Positions 1-13,900 of a stretch of DNA of 64,000 bases are shown here, in pieces; the stretch's first letter is position 1, and the number at the start of each line of letters is the position of its first letter. Position numbers and translations under genes: made by a program. This DNA is from Sarcocystis neurona (lineage: Eukaryota; Apicomplexa; Conoidasida; Eucoccidiorida; Sarcocystidae). The notes under the pieces were generated by a model. It was not told where the DNA came from and searched no databases. It saw only the letters and a list, made by a program, of their open reading frames with translations. Location of the stretch: positions 2,380,269-2,444,268 of the forward strand of contig KL647290.1 in NCBI GenBank assembly GCA_000727475.1, written 5' to 3'.

Positions 1-1849
1 TATAGGTCCCGCGTTGACACATAGGGCGCCTGCGAGAACCCGCGCAGTCATCGCTCCGCTAGGCGTTTGGATAGAGTGGTAGTAGGATGTTGCAGGGGAA
101 TTAGAAAATAACAAACTCGGCATATTTTATTTTTGTGCTTGTTCTTGAGGGATGACTCCGTCGCTGGGCCTTCTTGAGGTCACGCGCAAGTTACCCAGCG
201 TTTTCGTCCTGTGTCCTCTAAGGAACACGTTTTTGACAAAGGGCGACCTGTCCGCATCATCGATTTTCCTTTGACGCTCTTAAGTGTAAAGAACTGCTGT
301 TTCAGCGGCGGGTGGTGTTGTGAGCTTGTCGGCAAACTGCTCTCGTGTTACGAACACGAATGCTTGTGGTAGCTACTCAGGGGAAGCTTTGCTACTGTGT
401 TTGCTGGTACACTTTGTCTTCACCAAAGTCTACTGCATAATTGGGGAGTAGCTATGAAGGGGACGGCTCGCTACGATTTTTGCAGGTAATTTTTGTCTTC
501 AACAATGTTTACAGCATAGTTAGGGATGCCACTGTCGCTTTGGAGCACGTGTGTACGTATGGTGAGTATCAGACGGCCGACGCGTTGTATGATGTCTCTT
601 ACACACGAACGCCTGCTGCAGAAACGGCGAGTTCACCGTCCACCTGCTGAAAATATCAGTGTCATGGAAGCTGATAGTCAGGACAGCCCTCTTTGAGTAG
701 CGTTGTAAATGTATTCTCTTACTGGCGCAAGTCAACAAGAGTTGGGCGCAGGTTGTGGCCGGAATCGAATCGTCGTGCGCTTGTGTAGTCATAGCTTTAC
801 GTATTTATGTAACTCTGCGTGCTCCTCGTATGTCACCACTCCGTCGTTTACGAAGCGCGTATGCCTACTGTGAATCGACAGTTTCGCTGCAGTTAACTAC
901 GACAAAATAAGCACGACTACCTCAGGATACAGAACGGCTTACAACCAAGCCGCAACTTTTTTCGACATCTTATCATCTGCGCAGATTCACTTACAGTGTC
1001 GAAATGTTTCGACGAATTATAGCTCTTTCAACTGCAAATCGTCAACCTAGTGTTCGGTTGTTCGTCTCATCTCCTTTTTTATGATAATTTGGCGCAGTCA
1101 ACAAGCGTGCGCATTTGACCAGGTACACCAACTGTCCTGGCGCTTCCACTTACGACGGAAAAACGCTTAAGTAGGATTGCTGGTGATTTGCACTGGGACC
1201 TAGTTCGCAGTAGTCAACACGTGGGTGGCGGCTAGATACTACACATATACGTAATGCACGTTCCTAGAGAATTCCGAATGCCTATACAATTTTGTCCGCG
1301 TCATCGTTGGTAGAAATGTGGGTAGCACGTCCACGCGCCTCCAGCCAGTCATACTAGATTTTTATTGTAGCAGACTGCTGTGAAAATGTACACGCCCGTT
1401 TACCACGTTGGGGCTCATGGTCGTCCGACTTCGTTACATAAGGCGGCAGGCTACGTACAGATACATGCTCGTTGTGTACTGGTACGTCAACGTTTTCAAC
1501 ACGAGTCGTGGTAGTAGCAGCGACATGGGACAAGTCGCCTATACACACACCAGCAAACAGCGACTTTCTGTGCTGAAGACTCCACACTTCGCCCGAACAT
1601 GGGAAATGATATCAAGCAGAATCTCATTTAAATCAGGTCTCACCATACTATTATAGTTGATTTGTTAAGAGAAGCGCAGAGCACGAAAAATTCCTCCATG
1701 TCTCCTCAGTAACAAAGTGTACTTGTTCCCTGGAAAACACGCCCTTTTTCCCAGCCGGATTGCGAGCGATATCTTCTCAAAGGTACGAACTAGGCTACGG
1801 TGTTTCCTGCAACTGGGAGAGAATAGGGCGTTTGTGGAGACATACGAAG
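1..1849. other. Upstream region, no supported gene
   Basis: Mixed-composition DNA without the TA/CA microsatellites that fill most of the window. Short open frames occur on both strands, but none resembles a known family or has matching splice sites. It probably holds the promoter and 5' UTR of the IST1 gene that starts at 1,850. I see no distinctive promoter motif. Confidence 0.5.
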
Positions 1850-1970
1850 ATGAGGCGGCTAGCTTTCGATCTTTGGGGTCAAGCGAAAAAGCCAAAACTC
1901 CTCGGAGGGCTTCTCAACAGATTTGATGCCGCCGCGTGCAAAGCCAGCTTGAAAATGGCAATCAGCCGAG
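1850..1970 (+). CDS. IST1: IST1 exon 1 (start)
   Basis: Forty codons plus one base, starting at the ATG at 1850 ([10 protein letters not shown]). It contains [20 protein letters not shown], which matches the beginning of the IST1 domain where the first long helix starts. The frame is open further upstream but has no other in-frame ATG nearby, so this start is the best choice. The donor is CGAG|GTACGT, a strong site. The trailing G joins CA of exon 2 to make an Ala codon. Confidence 0.8.
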
Positions 1971-4900
1971 GTACGTCACGAGTTAAACAATGGACAGCCG
2001 AATACGGAGTTCACGCATACACCCGAAAACAACTGTAACGCTATACTCCAAAAGGATCAGGTAGTTCTCCATTGTTGCTGAGAACGTGCAGAGTTTACAC
2101 GCCCACTAATATGGGCGGAAGTTGGGCGGAAGTATGCTGCAAAGCTCTGAAGCATCTTTGCCACGCATGCAGACGACGCAGTTTCCCTTAGGTACAGACA
2201 CGTGAGTTGTTTTGTCACACTGCGCAGAATAAGAACAAGGGGACGACATAGTGTGTAAGCTTGCTTACGACCATTTTCAGGTCGGATAATTTATCTTTTT
2301 CTATCACTGCAGAAAGATCGCAAAAGACAAACAGCCGTGACTGGACGGTCTCCACTGATGAGAGTTCGTGAAAATAGTGAGGCGCATCTGCATTTCATTT
2401 CACTGTCGTGTGTCCTCTAAGACACACAATCGTGAAGCCGTCTCCTTTGAGACGCACTGACGTCTTTTCGGCGAGTGTGTTGCACTGCTGTCAACTCGGC
2501 AGAAGTGACGTATCATCTATTATACTTCACCGACCCCTGACCTGTCAGCCTTGTACCGTCTTCGTGCCGTTTTTTGTTTCACAGAAAATTTTCTGTCCGC
2601 CTACTACTTTCGGCGAGGTCTGCGCGATGTGCTGTTCCAACAAGACCCTTCCACTGACGTTGCACGGCTATAGTTGTGATATGTACGCATCGATCCATTT
2701 TCCAATGAACAACCTCTTGAGGCCCCCTCCAATCTCTCACTACCAACACGAGTATACCTGTCGGCAAAAGACGACGTCATCTTCACGCTGTCCTCCGGTG
2801 TTTCCGGATTGACGCAAATTAAGGCATTGATCTCTTGTTCGGCTCACCCTCAGCGCGCAGGTGTTGTCGTCAACAGCGTCTTTAGCAGGACCTCAGTATG
2901 TATGTGTGTGTGTATACAGACGGAGGTACGGTACAGACGTAGACGTACATGCGCACGTATATCCATGTGCAGTCGCAGCCGGACTCACGTGCTGTTCTGG
3001 TGTGTACGCGCACGTGTATACATTCATGCATAAATATCTTCACCGCAGAAGTGAACTTTGTTACCTTAGATATATAAACGTGCATACACACGCCTATGCT
3101 GGGAGTGTACCCAGAATAACACGTACGTGTATACCATGGAGCTGTGCAGATTCGAGTCCTCGATGTGTTCCGGCGGGATCTCGCGTGTGCGCTACCAGGC
3201 ACACAGGGGAATTCCTGATTGTGGTACTCGTGTAAAATTTTGATCGTGTGTGCCTTCAGTTATATAATGGAGCTAACACAAAGAGCAGAAGGTGCCTTTT
3301 ACCCCTCCTAATATGTACGCATATGAGGACATACATAGAAGTATGCGTGTTAGTGGTGTCGGCGCCTCGTAATTTGTTTGCACTTTGAAACACATATAGA
3401 CACACACAAATGGTTGCTCCTTTCAACACTCGCTGAAATACTGCCTTCGCCGCGTTCTTCTGCAGCACGAATGAACGAGAACAGACTTCAAAACTCTATC
3501 AAAGTCCAGCGGGCGGAAATTGCACTGCTCTTGAGGTATGTTTCGCGCGCTGCGGCGACGAGCTACGTGGCTCAAAATAGATTCGAGTGCTTGCGCGATT
3601 CTGCGTGGGAAGCAGCGAGCTTGATTCCATCAGTTGTAGTCTCGTCGTTGTGTCCACACGCTCTGTCAATCTGTTTCTGACAAGGACTCCTGCTAAGTAG
3701 CAAGTCACCAGTAAAAGGACACATATTAAAGTGTCTACTGATACACGCAGAGACGTAGCAACCTACACATACGTGTACGTACCAATGCAACCCGTAGACT
3801 TATTGTCGTTAAGACATCTTTATCATTCGCAATTTCTGGTTGTCCACATTTGCACCATCTCTAAAGCGCCTTTTTTTGACGAGAAAATGTGTGAGCATCT
3901 AAAAATGCGTTTCCAGCTGTATACCGAGAAGGAGAGAGATCTACAGGCGTACACTTGGAAGCAACTGCGCTCGATGAAAAGCCGTGGCATGAGGGACACA
4001 GATTCGCGTAGCAGGATCCGCTAGGTGACACTTCACTTTGTGAAATATCGAACGTGCGTACACTACAAAGTAGAGACTTTTACAGAAAGTACGTGTATGC
4101 TTTGGAAGGTTTACACATCTTCCTGTATACTGGTGCGCGGCACAACGGAATACAGGAGTACGAAGGACCCACCCAACGTCGACCTACACAAAAACTTGCG
4201 TACCCAGCATGACAAATCCTCGATAATTTGACGCTCTGTCCTTTAAAAGAACCAACGTACAGATGAAAAGATACGCACGTGTACAACCGTGTGCCTAGCA
4301 CGCGAATACGGCAGACTTGTTAAGATTCCACAACAGGTGCTGCTTACACAAGTCGGCGTCCTCAATGCTTGCTTCGACAGACAAACTGTGTCTGCACGCG
4401 TAGGTATATACATGCATACATATAGTGCAGTACTCACACGGTTATTTACTTTCCCACGTATAATACATGCATGCACACGCATTTGCTTTCATACACACAA
4501 TTGCACTTAAATACCTTTTTCGAAAATTACTTCATGGTTACGGTTAAACACATAGTGTATTGACGGGTTCAACCCCGCACACGCATCAAGTTTCGGTCAA
4601 GTGGCTTCGCTGTTCGAGTCGTTACGCGTGTACGCCTACGCATGTGTATATGCGTATCTATATCTATACCCATATCTATTTATCTATCTATCCATATATA
4701 TATATATATATATGTATGTATACTCGCACACGTGAGTGCAGAGATATGTACAAGCGTATACGATTCTTGTCAGTTTGCAAGTCTTCGTGTTCACAAACCC
4801 TCTGGTGTTTGCTGGTGGTCCTCGTGGACAGCGAAGGAAAGGAGGAGCGCGCACGGCTGAAGGCGGAAAATTTGCTGCGGGAGTATCGTTTGGAGAGGGC

Positions 4901-7900
4901 AATGGACATGCTCAAGACGCTTTGCGAGCTCATCGTATCCAGACTGGTAACAGCGACTTTTTCTTACTTCCGTTTGTCTGCTGCAGCATGCCAGTAGGTT
5001 CAGAAACACGCACATACTCTCCATACACGTGCGTAAGCTTTTCTGTAATTAAACGACTACTGCCACTCTTCTGATCACTGCTATTGTATTGCAACTCTTA
5101 CCTACTGTCCACATGACTGCTACGATTAGGACTTCATAGTAGTGTGTGTCTCTCGGAGACACCTACTTGCTCGCGCCTCCTGGCGTTGACCCTTCATCAC
5201 GAAGGGCCGCGCAAGACGGTAGGCACGCCGTTGTACCGTCACCGCTCTAAATGTACGCGGACGCTTCTGGAGTCTGCGTGTAGCCTTACACACGTAGACA
5301 TGTGCAAGGGTAGCAGTGTGTCAGTCGTCGAAAAGATATACCCGTGTAGACAGGCTTCTCCTGCAGCGAAGGGGAGATAGAACCCACTTCGGATGTGCGT
5401 ACGTCTACGACTGAATTGTTTTCAAGCGTGTCCGTCCTCCGACAGGGAAACGTACGTCTGCCAGTGCGTACACACGTAACTGTGGGGCCTGAGAATGAAA
5501 ACATATGTATGTGTGATAGCACGTATGGATTTTTTTGAAGGGCAACCCCGCGTAGTCTTTCATGAAAGTCTTATTTTGTGGGGCACGTGTCCGTTTCGAT
5601 GCGCGCACTTGTAACGTCGTGCGTACATATTCATAATATATATATATATACATATGTATGTATTTATACATACCTCTCTTCAGAGACGCGACTCGTACGC
5701 GTACGGCGCGAAGACAGACTTCAATATTCTCTGCTTCACTCATGGCTGCGTGGAGAGATGTCTGGATGAGGTTACCCTCATACAGTACATTAGCCGTTTA
5801 TCTAACTGTTCACATATGTGAGTATATATATATATATATGTATATACCCTGGGAGGCCTACACACGCACCAGATTTCTGTCATCCTTTTGCATTTTCTAT
5901 CGAAACATGAGGGCACTTCACTGAACATGCACCTGTCTCTCTCTCTCTCCATATATATATATATATATATATACATACATACATATAGGTAGGGAGTCTG
6001 TTAGCACTTTGACGGGACACCTTAGAAGTAAAGACAACTTCACAGGCGAATCAATACATTCATGCATACGTGCACAAGCATGAGGTTTGAAGTTCCACGT
6101 AAACGCCTTCCGTACCTTTCCTCGACCAATCCTGCCGTCGTAACTGCGGCTGATTACCGCGCTTCAACTGCACGTACAGAAATATATGGATACGCACACA
6201 TAAAAATACGTATATATGTACACCCACACACACACACATACACACGCGGACAAGCGCGCACTTCTGTAAAATTTCACGTGGCGCTGGCAATTCCTCACAT
6301 GCGTTTCTTTGTTTTGCAGGGGTACCTTGCATCGGAGCGACACTGTCCGTGTGACCTGCTGTCCCCAGTGCACAGCGTGTTGTACTGCGAGCCACGTCTG
6401 AGTAGGTCACCAAAGTGCAGCAAGAGCGTGTTTTTTCTGTCTTCTTCCTGGCCCGTCTACGCATGAACGCCAGTGGAAAGGGGAATAAGTAAGAATAAAA
6501 TACGGCACACATTCCTCTCTCCCCGCGTTTCGCGTTTGCGGCCAGCAGAAAGTTTGAAAAATTTATTTAGGGAGGGCAGCCGAAAGGAAGCGGGAAGTAG
6601 ACGACGATATGGCAGAGAAGCACTGGGCTCTTGTTGCCCGAGTTGCAGCCCGACAGGATGACTGACGAAACAGGAGACAGTTAAAAGTCTCCTTCTTCAC
6701 TGGCTCCTGTGTGCCGCAAGTGCAGCAGCAGGCACAGAAATGTTTCGGTCGACGCTACTCCTTTACCGTCTGCAGAGAGAGAAGACTAGTGCATGGCACG
6801 GAAGCTGCTGCAGGAATAATGTCTCGGCTGTAAACATGTGTGCGATTCTCGTCCAAGGCCGTAGAAACCTGTGATACCGACAGTAGTAGCCGTAGCCTCT
6901 ACGAGCAGCAGGAGAAGGAAGCAGAGGATGAAGAACAACACATTCGAGTGTCCTACGCATGCGGCGCAAGGGCACAAAAGAAGTACAACTGGGCCGGTAG
7001 TTTTACACGCCGCTCCTGCACAGTGGTGTGGTCCCTCTAACCGCTAGGGTACAAGCGTTTCTAATAGATTTATTTATCGCGGGGTGGGTCAATCCCATTG
7101 CCACGTTCCCTGAAGAGGCGTCTGCACAGTCCGCAGCACGAAAAAGAAGGAAAGAGGAAAGCCGACGAAGACACTACTACAAGGTGGGGAACAGGTTGCG
7201 ACCAGAATTCCTCCTGGGTCGCGCAGGTTAGAGTAGGACAAGAGGAGGATGGAGAAGAGACCCATTTCACCGTCGCTCTCTCTCCGTCCGCGCAGTCATG
7301 GGAAGAAAGAATTTGCAGGTCTGGATTCCTCCCTGCGAGACTAACAGAAGGAAGAGACAGGTTACAAACGCTTGAGCGCTCTGCGCTTGCCGCGCTTTAA
7401 ACCGCAGAACAACTCCCTACTTTACTCTCTACACATCGAAAAGTAGGCCACAGGAGTAGTAAATGCTGCGTTCCTCTACGACAACTCCTCGACAGTTCCT
7501 GCTGATATCGAAGGCTTTCGCGACAGTTTAGATATACAGAGAGAAGACAAAACGTGAACACAGCTCATGAACCAGTCGTCCACGGCAGAAAAAGAAGGAG
7601 CCGAAGAACACGCGAACGCTGCAACTCCCTTGGTGCCTTCCGTCGGCACACGCACAGACTTAGTCTACACAGTAGCTGCTCCTTTTCAGTCAGGCCCGCT
7701 GCGTCTGATTTCGAGCAGGTCTTCCTGTCTGCTGCGCTGACTATTCATCAGCGGAATTACACGGAGAAGTACTCGGACCTTGATTACGAAACAGTATAGT
7801 CACAATACGTTCGCTTTGGTCAACAAGTCTGTGCCGGTGCACGTACGTAGCGAAAATACCTGAGGGACAGATATTGGACGGATGCACAGGGAGAACAGAT

Positions 7901-10900
7901 CCCCACTTCTTCGCCGATGCGAATAAACAATATGGGCGCAGATCTATATCTCCGTGAAGCAGACGCGAGTTTCCGTCCCACCGGCAGCCTGCACGTATAG
8001 TGCCCTGCTTCCTTCTTTGTCGCACTCGAGTATCATCCACTGCACCGGCTTCCACTCACACAGAGCAAACGATGCGATGCGGCAGCACGCATTACGTGAG
8101 GCCTCCTCGTCTTCTGGTTCCTGCTGCTTCCTTTCCTTAAGTGATCTTTGAAGGTGGTGTGTCCCCAGGCTGACGAGACCCCTCCGCTCTGCTTCTAGAA
8201 TTTCGCCCGTTCCCAATGCATGCGCCACGACAGACGTATTCTCTGCTGCCTAGGATAAACCTTCCCCTGTGCATGCGTTGCTGTCTTGCGCTTTGGTCCT
8301 GTGTCCACGCTTTGCTCAACGCTTCCGCACGGTTCTCCTCCCTGCTGCCCTTCGGGGAACGCTGTTCACCTGCAATCCGCAGGCAGTGCATCCCATGTAT
8401 TGTCTCAATCTCCTCTGCATGCCCGGCTTCTCGCTCTACAATGCTGTGCTCGTATGAAGATGCATACGTGTCCAGCCGTATCCTCACATGCATATACATA
8501 GGTACATTTAGAGTATGTCTCTGTCTCATTAGGTACACAATCTCACACGTACATCTATCTATATTTCTATACATGTATATTTATCCTTGTGACTGTGAAT
8601 ACATGCGCCTCCATAGGGAGGGGCGAGGTCACATGGTCTAGTCACGGTAGCCTCCTCTACAAAAATGTGGGACGCTGTATTGCCTTTGTCCGTTCTTGAA
8701 GCTTGATCCACCGAACATACCTACACACCTGTGCAAACATATATATGTATATTGTCTCCGTCAAAGGAGCTTCTCTCGCTGTAAAAGAATCTGCACACCT
8801 ATTCACATAGGTACTCTGGCCACCTCCCTCGCCGCGGGCTGCAGATATTGAGGAGCTCAAGACCGTGCGGAGGCAGCTCACGACTAAATTCGGGCAGCGC
8901 TTCGTCGAAGACGCCATATGCAACGCCCAGCAGCAGGTGCACTACAAAGTAAGCAGCAAGTGAGTTGGAAACCTCACACGCGTCTTCACCTGGAGACTCG
9001 CACGTGGCCGCCACGAGTGCATATGGCGTCTTTCTTTTGTTTCACTGCGACTGCTTTCAAGTTGCCTGTTGCAATGTTTAGATGTGGACACGTATTTTAT
9101 GCCGTACACACCTCTTGATAAGGCCTCAGCCTGCACGCCGCCCTCTCCTCTGAATATTTACCCAGCCTGCGTGCCCTTCGTACCTGTGTGCGCAGATTCT
9201 TATGTTACTCTGCACATGCCCTCTCCCGTATACAGATTGTTCTTCGCATATGTATGCATGCCGCTCGCTCTGTCTGTCTTTCAGTACTTACACACTGCTA
9301 AGTATACGTATACGAGGGTGGGCGAATACTGCTGAGTACCGCTAGGCACCCTGTATGTGTGCGTTCAGGTATACGCAGTCACCTGCTTGTAGACTGGCGT
9401 AGACAAAAGCGAGGACGTACGGGAACAACCGTGGCCACGCACACACAGAAATCATCGGCGGCCACGTGGCATCGGCCAACAGCTGCAGACTTCTCTTTTG
9501 CCTGCGCAGGCAGCCCGTCTCTCTAATAGTTTCCACCTATGGACTGCTTCTTGTCTTAGTATCGTTCTACATCTGTCAGCGTTTTTTCTCTATTTTATCG
9601 TCTGCTTCCGTCCCTGCCCCTGTCTGTTTTTCAACCTCCCCCAATTCCTTCTTTCTCTCTCTCTCAACCTGCCACTGTCCCTCCCTGCTTCACGTAGTGC
9701 TCTCTCTATTTGCGCTCCCTCTATCTCCGTACTGCTCCACTGTCATATCCTCTCTAGCTGCCTCTCTGTGTTGATGCTCAGCTTCCTCTTCCCCTGTCTT
9801 TCTTCCTACCTCTAGACACCGATAAATAGTGCGCCTGCAGACGAGAGACATCTTTTGTTGCCCCAGTACACATCTGCCGACGTGTACGGAACGGTTCTGC
9901 ACACACAAGTTTTTGTATGCTCGCGTGCACGCACATATCGCACACTTATTCTTCACACACGCGTGTGTGCACGTGTTTATGAATATGTGCATGTGTGTGC
10001 CTATGTGCGGTTCAGTGTCTGTGTGTACAGAGAGGCACGCACATATGTATGTATCTGAGAATATTCAGATATGTAAGTCTATCTGCATGTATACGTATGT
10101 TCATGTATGATCATGTGTTGTGTGTACATACGTGGGCACACCTATGTAAATTTGGACGTTTTTATTTGTGGGTCTGCGCGTACGAATGTACATATATACG
10201 TGTTCGTACACACGTGTCCACGTGGGTGTTACATGTGTGTATCTTTAATACATATATATAGGTATATGTATATATATAAATGTACATACGTGTTCGTATT
10301 TGCCTAACATGTATAGGGAGGTGCACGCGTAGAGCAGCAGAAGATCCCTCTTGGTACGGACTTCCTACGGAGAGACTGCAGCGTGCTGGACGTACCACCA
10401 CGTAGATGCTGTTTTTAGCAGCAGGCATAAGCGTAGTTGTCTTGAAGAAAAATCAAGCCCCCTGCAAAGGAGACCTTCTTCACACTTGTGAAAAACACAG
10501 AGACTCGCCTACTGCGTATCCACTTCTGTCCCTAACAGAAGCTCGCTCTCGACATTCAGAGGAAAAAAGCGGGACGCTGCTATCGTTCCGACGCTCAGAC
10601 ATCCGTGTCTAACAGGCCCTCGTTCGCTGCTACTTCTAGCAGAGCGGCGAAGGTCCTACAGCTGCACACACGTGGAAGGCAGAAGCATCCGGACACGACC
10701 CTGTTTCTCTCTGACATCCTTTCTGTGTAGGCACAAACGTTTGCGCCTTCTACGCGCGTATCCGGTAGTCTCTATGTCACACATATACCACCACGGTGTC
10801 GACCGCAGTCGTCCCGCCGCTATTCCATGGAACACGCAGTGGTGGCTCTCTGGACTCAGGAAACTTGTACTTCTGTTTTCGTACTTGCCTAGCTGTGACT

Positions 10901-13900
10901 ACTGCGTCTTCTTCCACCCTCTTCTCTGCCCCTCACGGCAGCATGGAACAGGCGCAAGCACACACGCTCTGTCTCTCCCGCTGTCTCTCTCACTCTCTGT
11001 ACATGCCTATGTTTTTGTCCACCTGTGAAGGTCATATACCTCCGCGCAATTTCACCTGTTGCTGCTGCTGTTGCATTTTCTGCTGTTTGCGTAGCTCCCC
11101 CAGAAAAGGGAAGATAGGACATAGAAATATATATATATATATATATGTGGATGCGTGAAAGTTGATACGTAGTACAATACACGTGCGCGAGCACGTAAAT
11201 CTGCTGCAGCGTTCTCTTGCTTCTCCCGCGAACAATCCATAAGACACAGCCTGTCACATCACAGAGTGACGCACTTGTCTCCGAAGGAAAATTGCACAGC
11301 GACATCTACGCGCACACCTGCGTGTCGCCCTCAATGGGGGTTCTCATGTCTCATGTCCCTGTGTTAAGACCCGTCTGGCTCTCGCGGGATCGAAGCCGTC
11401 CCTCCGTAGCTGGGGTGTTGCTACATTGACCGCTGCAGCTTCTGCACTATCTTTCGCTGGCACACCCAGTGGAAGTCGACGTTTTGGAAGTGCTGTCGAG
11501 CGTTGCGAAGGAGCACGGCGTCACGCGGTGGAGACCCAGCACCGACACTGTAGGCGAATCAGAAATGCTCGCGCTGTATGCGTGCAGCACTCCAGCGTTT
11601 TATGGAGGCACTGCAGCTACATTTCGCGCAAGAGACAAATGGACAAATTCTTTTTCGTAGACACAGATTTACACGTACTGCCACCATAGTCTTGCCCGAT
11701 TTCCTCGGTACGCCTACACTAAAAAGATACGGCCGGCGGGCGCTAGAATGTGGGCGTCTGCGCACTGGTGGAGTATCTTTTCTTTGGCGTTAACATAGAG
11801 CAGCGTTTGCTGAATATTTGCAACAAGCGCCATCTGTGTAGATGCAGACGTGCCTCTTTGGACTGGAAGTCTGCGCACAAACACGCGTGTGCTTACCTGT
11901 AGGATATGCGTGGTCGTACATTCGTACAGCTTTGTCTGTGCGGAGACGTTTTTCTTTCAGGGTCTAGATTCTTGTACAGTCGCATGGATACGTTTGTATC
12001 TTCTTTCCTTGTAGAGGACACGCATGCGTGTGCACACGCCTACGTACAACCATGCACATTCATACATATGGAGCGATACTCCTGCATCTTCTTTGTAAAC
12101 GTATATCTGTTTTTCACTCTGCATACATTTATGCATACGTACGTGAGTACCTATGCGCGCCACGTTCATATATATACATATACAAATTGTTTCTCATTCG
12201 CTAGTAACGTTAATTTCACCTCTGCCTAGCTTCTCTCTCTCTGTCTCCATGTGCATATACATATATATATATATATATGTATATATATTCTCCTTCTCCG
12301 AGTACATTGAAAGGGGCACATATACAAATTTGCGTCCATGTATATACATATATATATATTTACAGGCGTAACAAGCGGACTTCATGACACTTTCTGTTAA
12401 ACAATGGTTGCTCGAAACCTATCGATTGTAGTTGTGTGCGCCTAAATACGTACGCCTCTGTGGAGACACGAACGGTGGTATTAGGACGTGTAGCCCGGTG
12501 CCACTACGAGTATATAAGCGGCTATCCTTTCGCTTGGAAAGCGCTTGAGTAGGGACCAACTGGTGCTCGCAGAACGCCGTTGAGCAAATCAGATACAACA
12601 CCGTAAGAGCCCTACAATAAATTCGCCGATATCCAGCGCAGTGTCTCATACAGTGCAACGAAGACGCCTTTAAAGAATATTAAGTGGCGCATGCACGTAT
12701 GTAAGTACATGTACATGTCTATACTTACATGTGTATTCAATGCCATATGTACCTGTGTGTGCATTTATAAATACATAGGTATATGTGTACATACATCTGT
12801 ATAGTTGTCCGTGTATATGCACACATTTGTATGAACACGTATATTTATATATACGTGTGTAGGTCGCCAATGATACATCCATGCATTTATACATATGTGT
12901 GTCTACATATAGCGTTCCTATAAATGTATTGTGTTTTTCCAGTCATAATATGGGACAGCGCCAAACTGAAGGTCTGCTTGAATGCATACATAAGCGGCGA
13001 AGGACCGTCAGCACTAGCCCTGTCTGAGGGTCTGCGACGCTGGCTCGCAGTCAGAAACCCCGTCAAGAATCGGCTTTGCCAGCTCCATATTCCTCTGTAT
13101 ACACATCTAAACGTGTACATAAAAGTGTATCTCTCTACATATATTCCTGTCGAGAATTTATTGGTATGCCTTTTTGTCTACGTGTGCCCAAGATTATCTA
13201 TCCCACGTACTACCTTTCGATACGTGCCTTCATATCTCTGTACTTGGAGATGTCTGCACGTACAGCTGTCTCTCTGTTTTCCTTTGTATCTCCTCCAGTG
13301 TGTGTCTAGCTAGTGACAGTATGCTCAAGTTGCTCAAGAGAGACGGAGTGAAGCGTAGGTGCTTGATTGATATTGGCGTTTTTCATCGTGTTGTAGGTGT
13401 CTCGGTCTGCTCGGACACATACAGAGACACACTCGGCAGCAGCCGATCCATTTTCACTCTCGCGTTGAGATGCGTATGTACTGACGGGTACACACTTTCG
13501 TGTATTCTTTAAAATCGCTACAACGCAAACGCGTACAGCTTTGCCCGAATGCTTTTTCGACGCTTCAGCAACTCTCTCTCTCTGCTCCATACATATATAT
13601 ATATATATATATGGAGCTGTTTGCCTTTCCAGCTACGTGATGGCCACCTTCTGCATATGTGTCCCTATATGCATATATATATATATATAATTCTACACAG
13701 TGTGTGTCTTTGTGAGCCTTTTGAGAAGTAGACACCCGTAGTTTCGGTCGAGTAGCATCTTTCCACTAATATTCGTGTGAATGAATATCTGCCGATGGGT
13801 GCACGCGTCGTACAACGCGTCTTTGTTTATTTCTGTGGAGAAACAGTTAACCTGTGTGTGTCTATGGATATGCATATTGGCTCTTCGCATTCGTATACCG

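Noticed and set aside
7098..7400. 100-codon + strand frame in IST1 intron 4
   Set aside because: No ATG start, no family similarity, and exons 4 and 5 join in phase without it.
12943..13085. GC-richer island after GTGTTTTTCCAG
   Set aside because: In the phase the IST1 gene needs, the second codon is a stop; no suitable donor follows.
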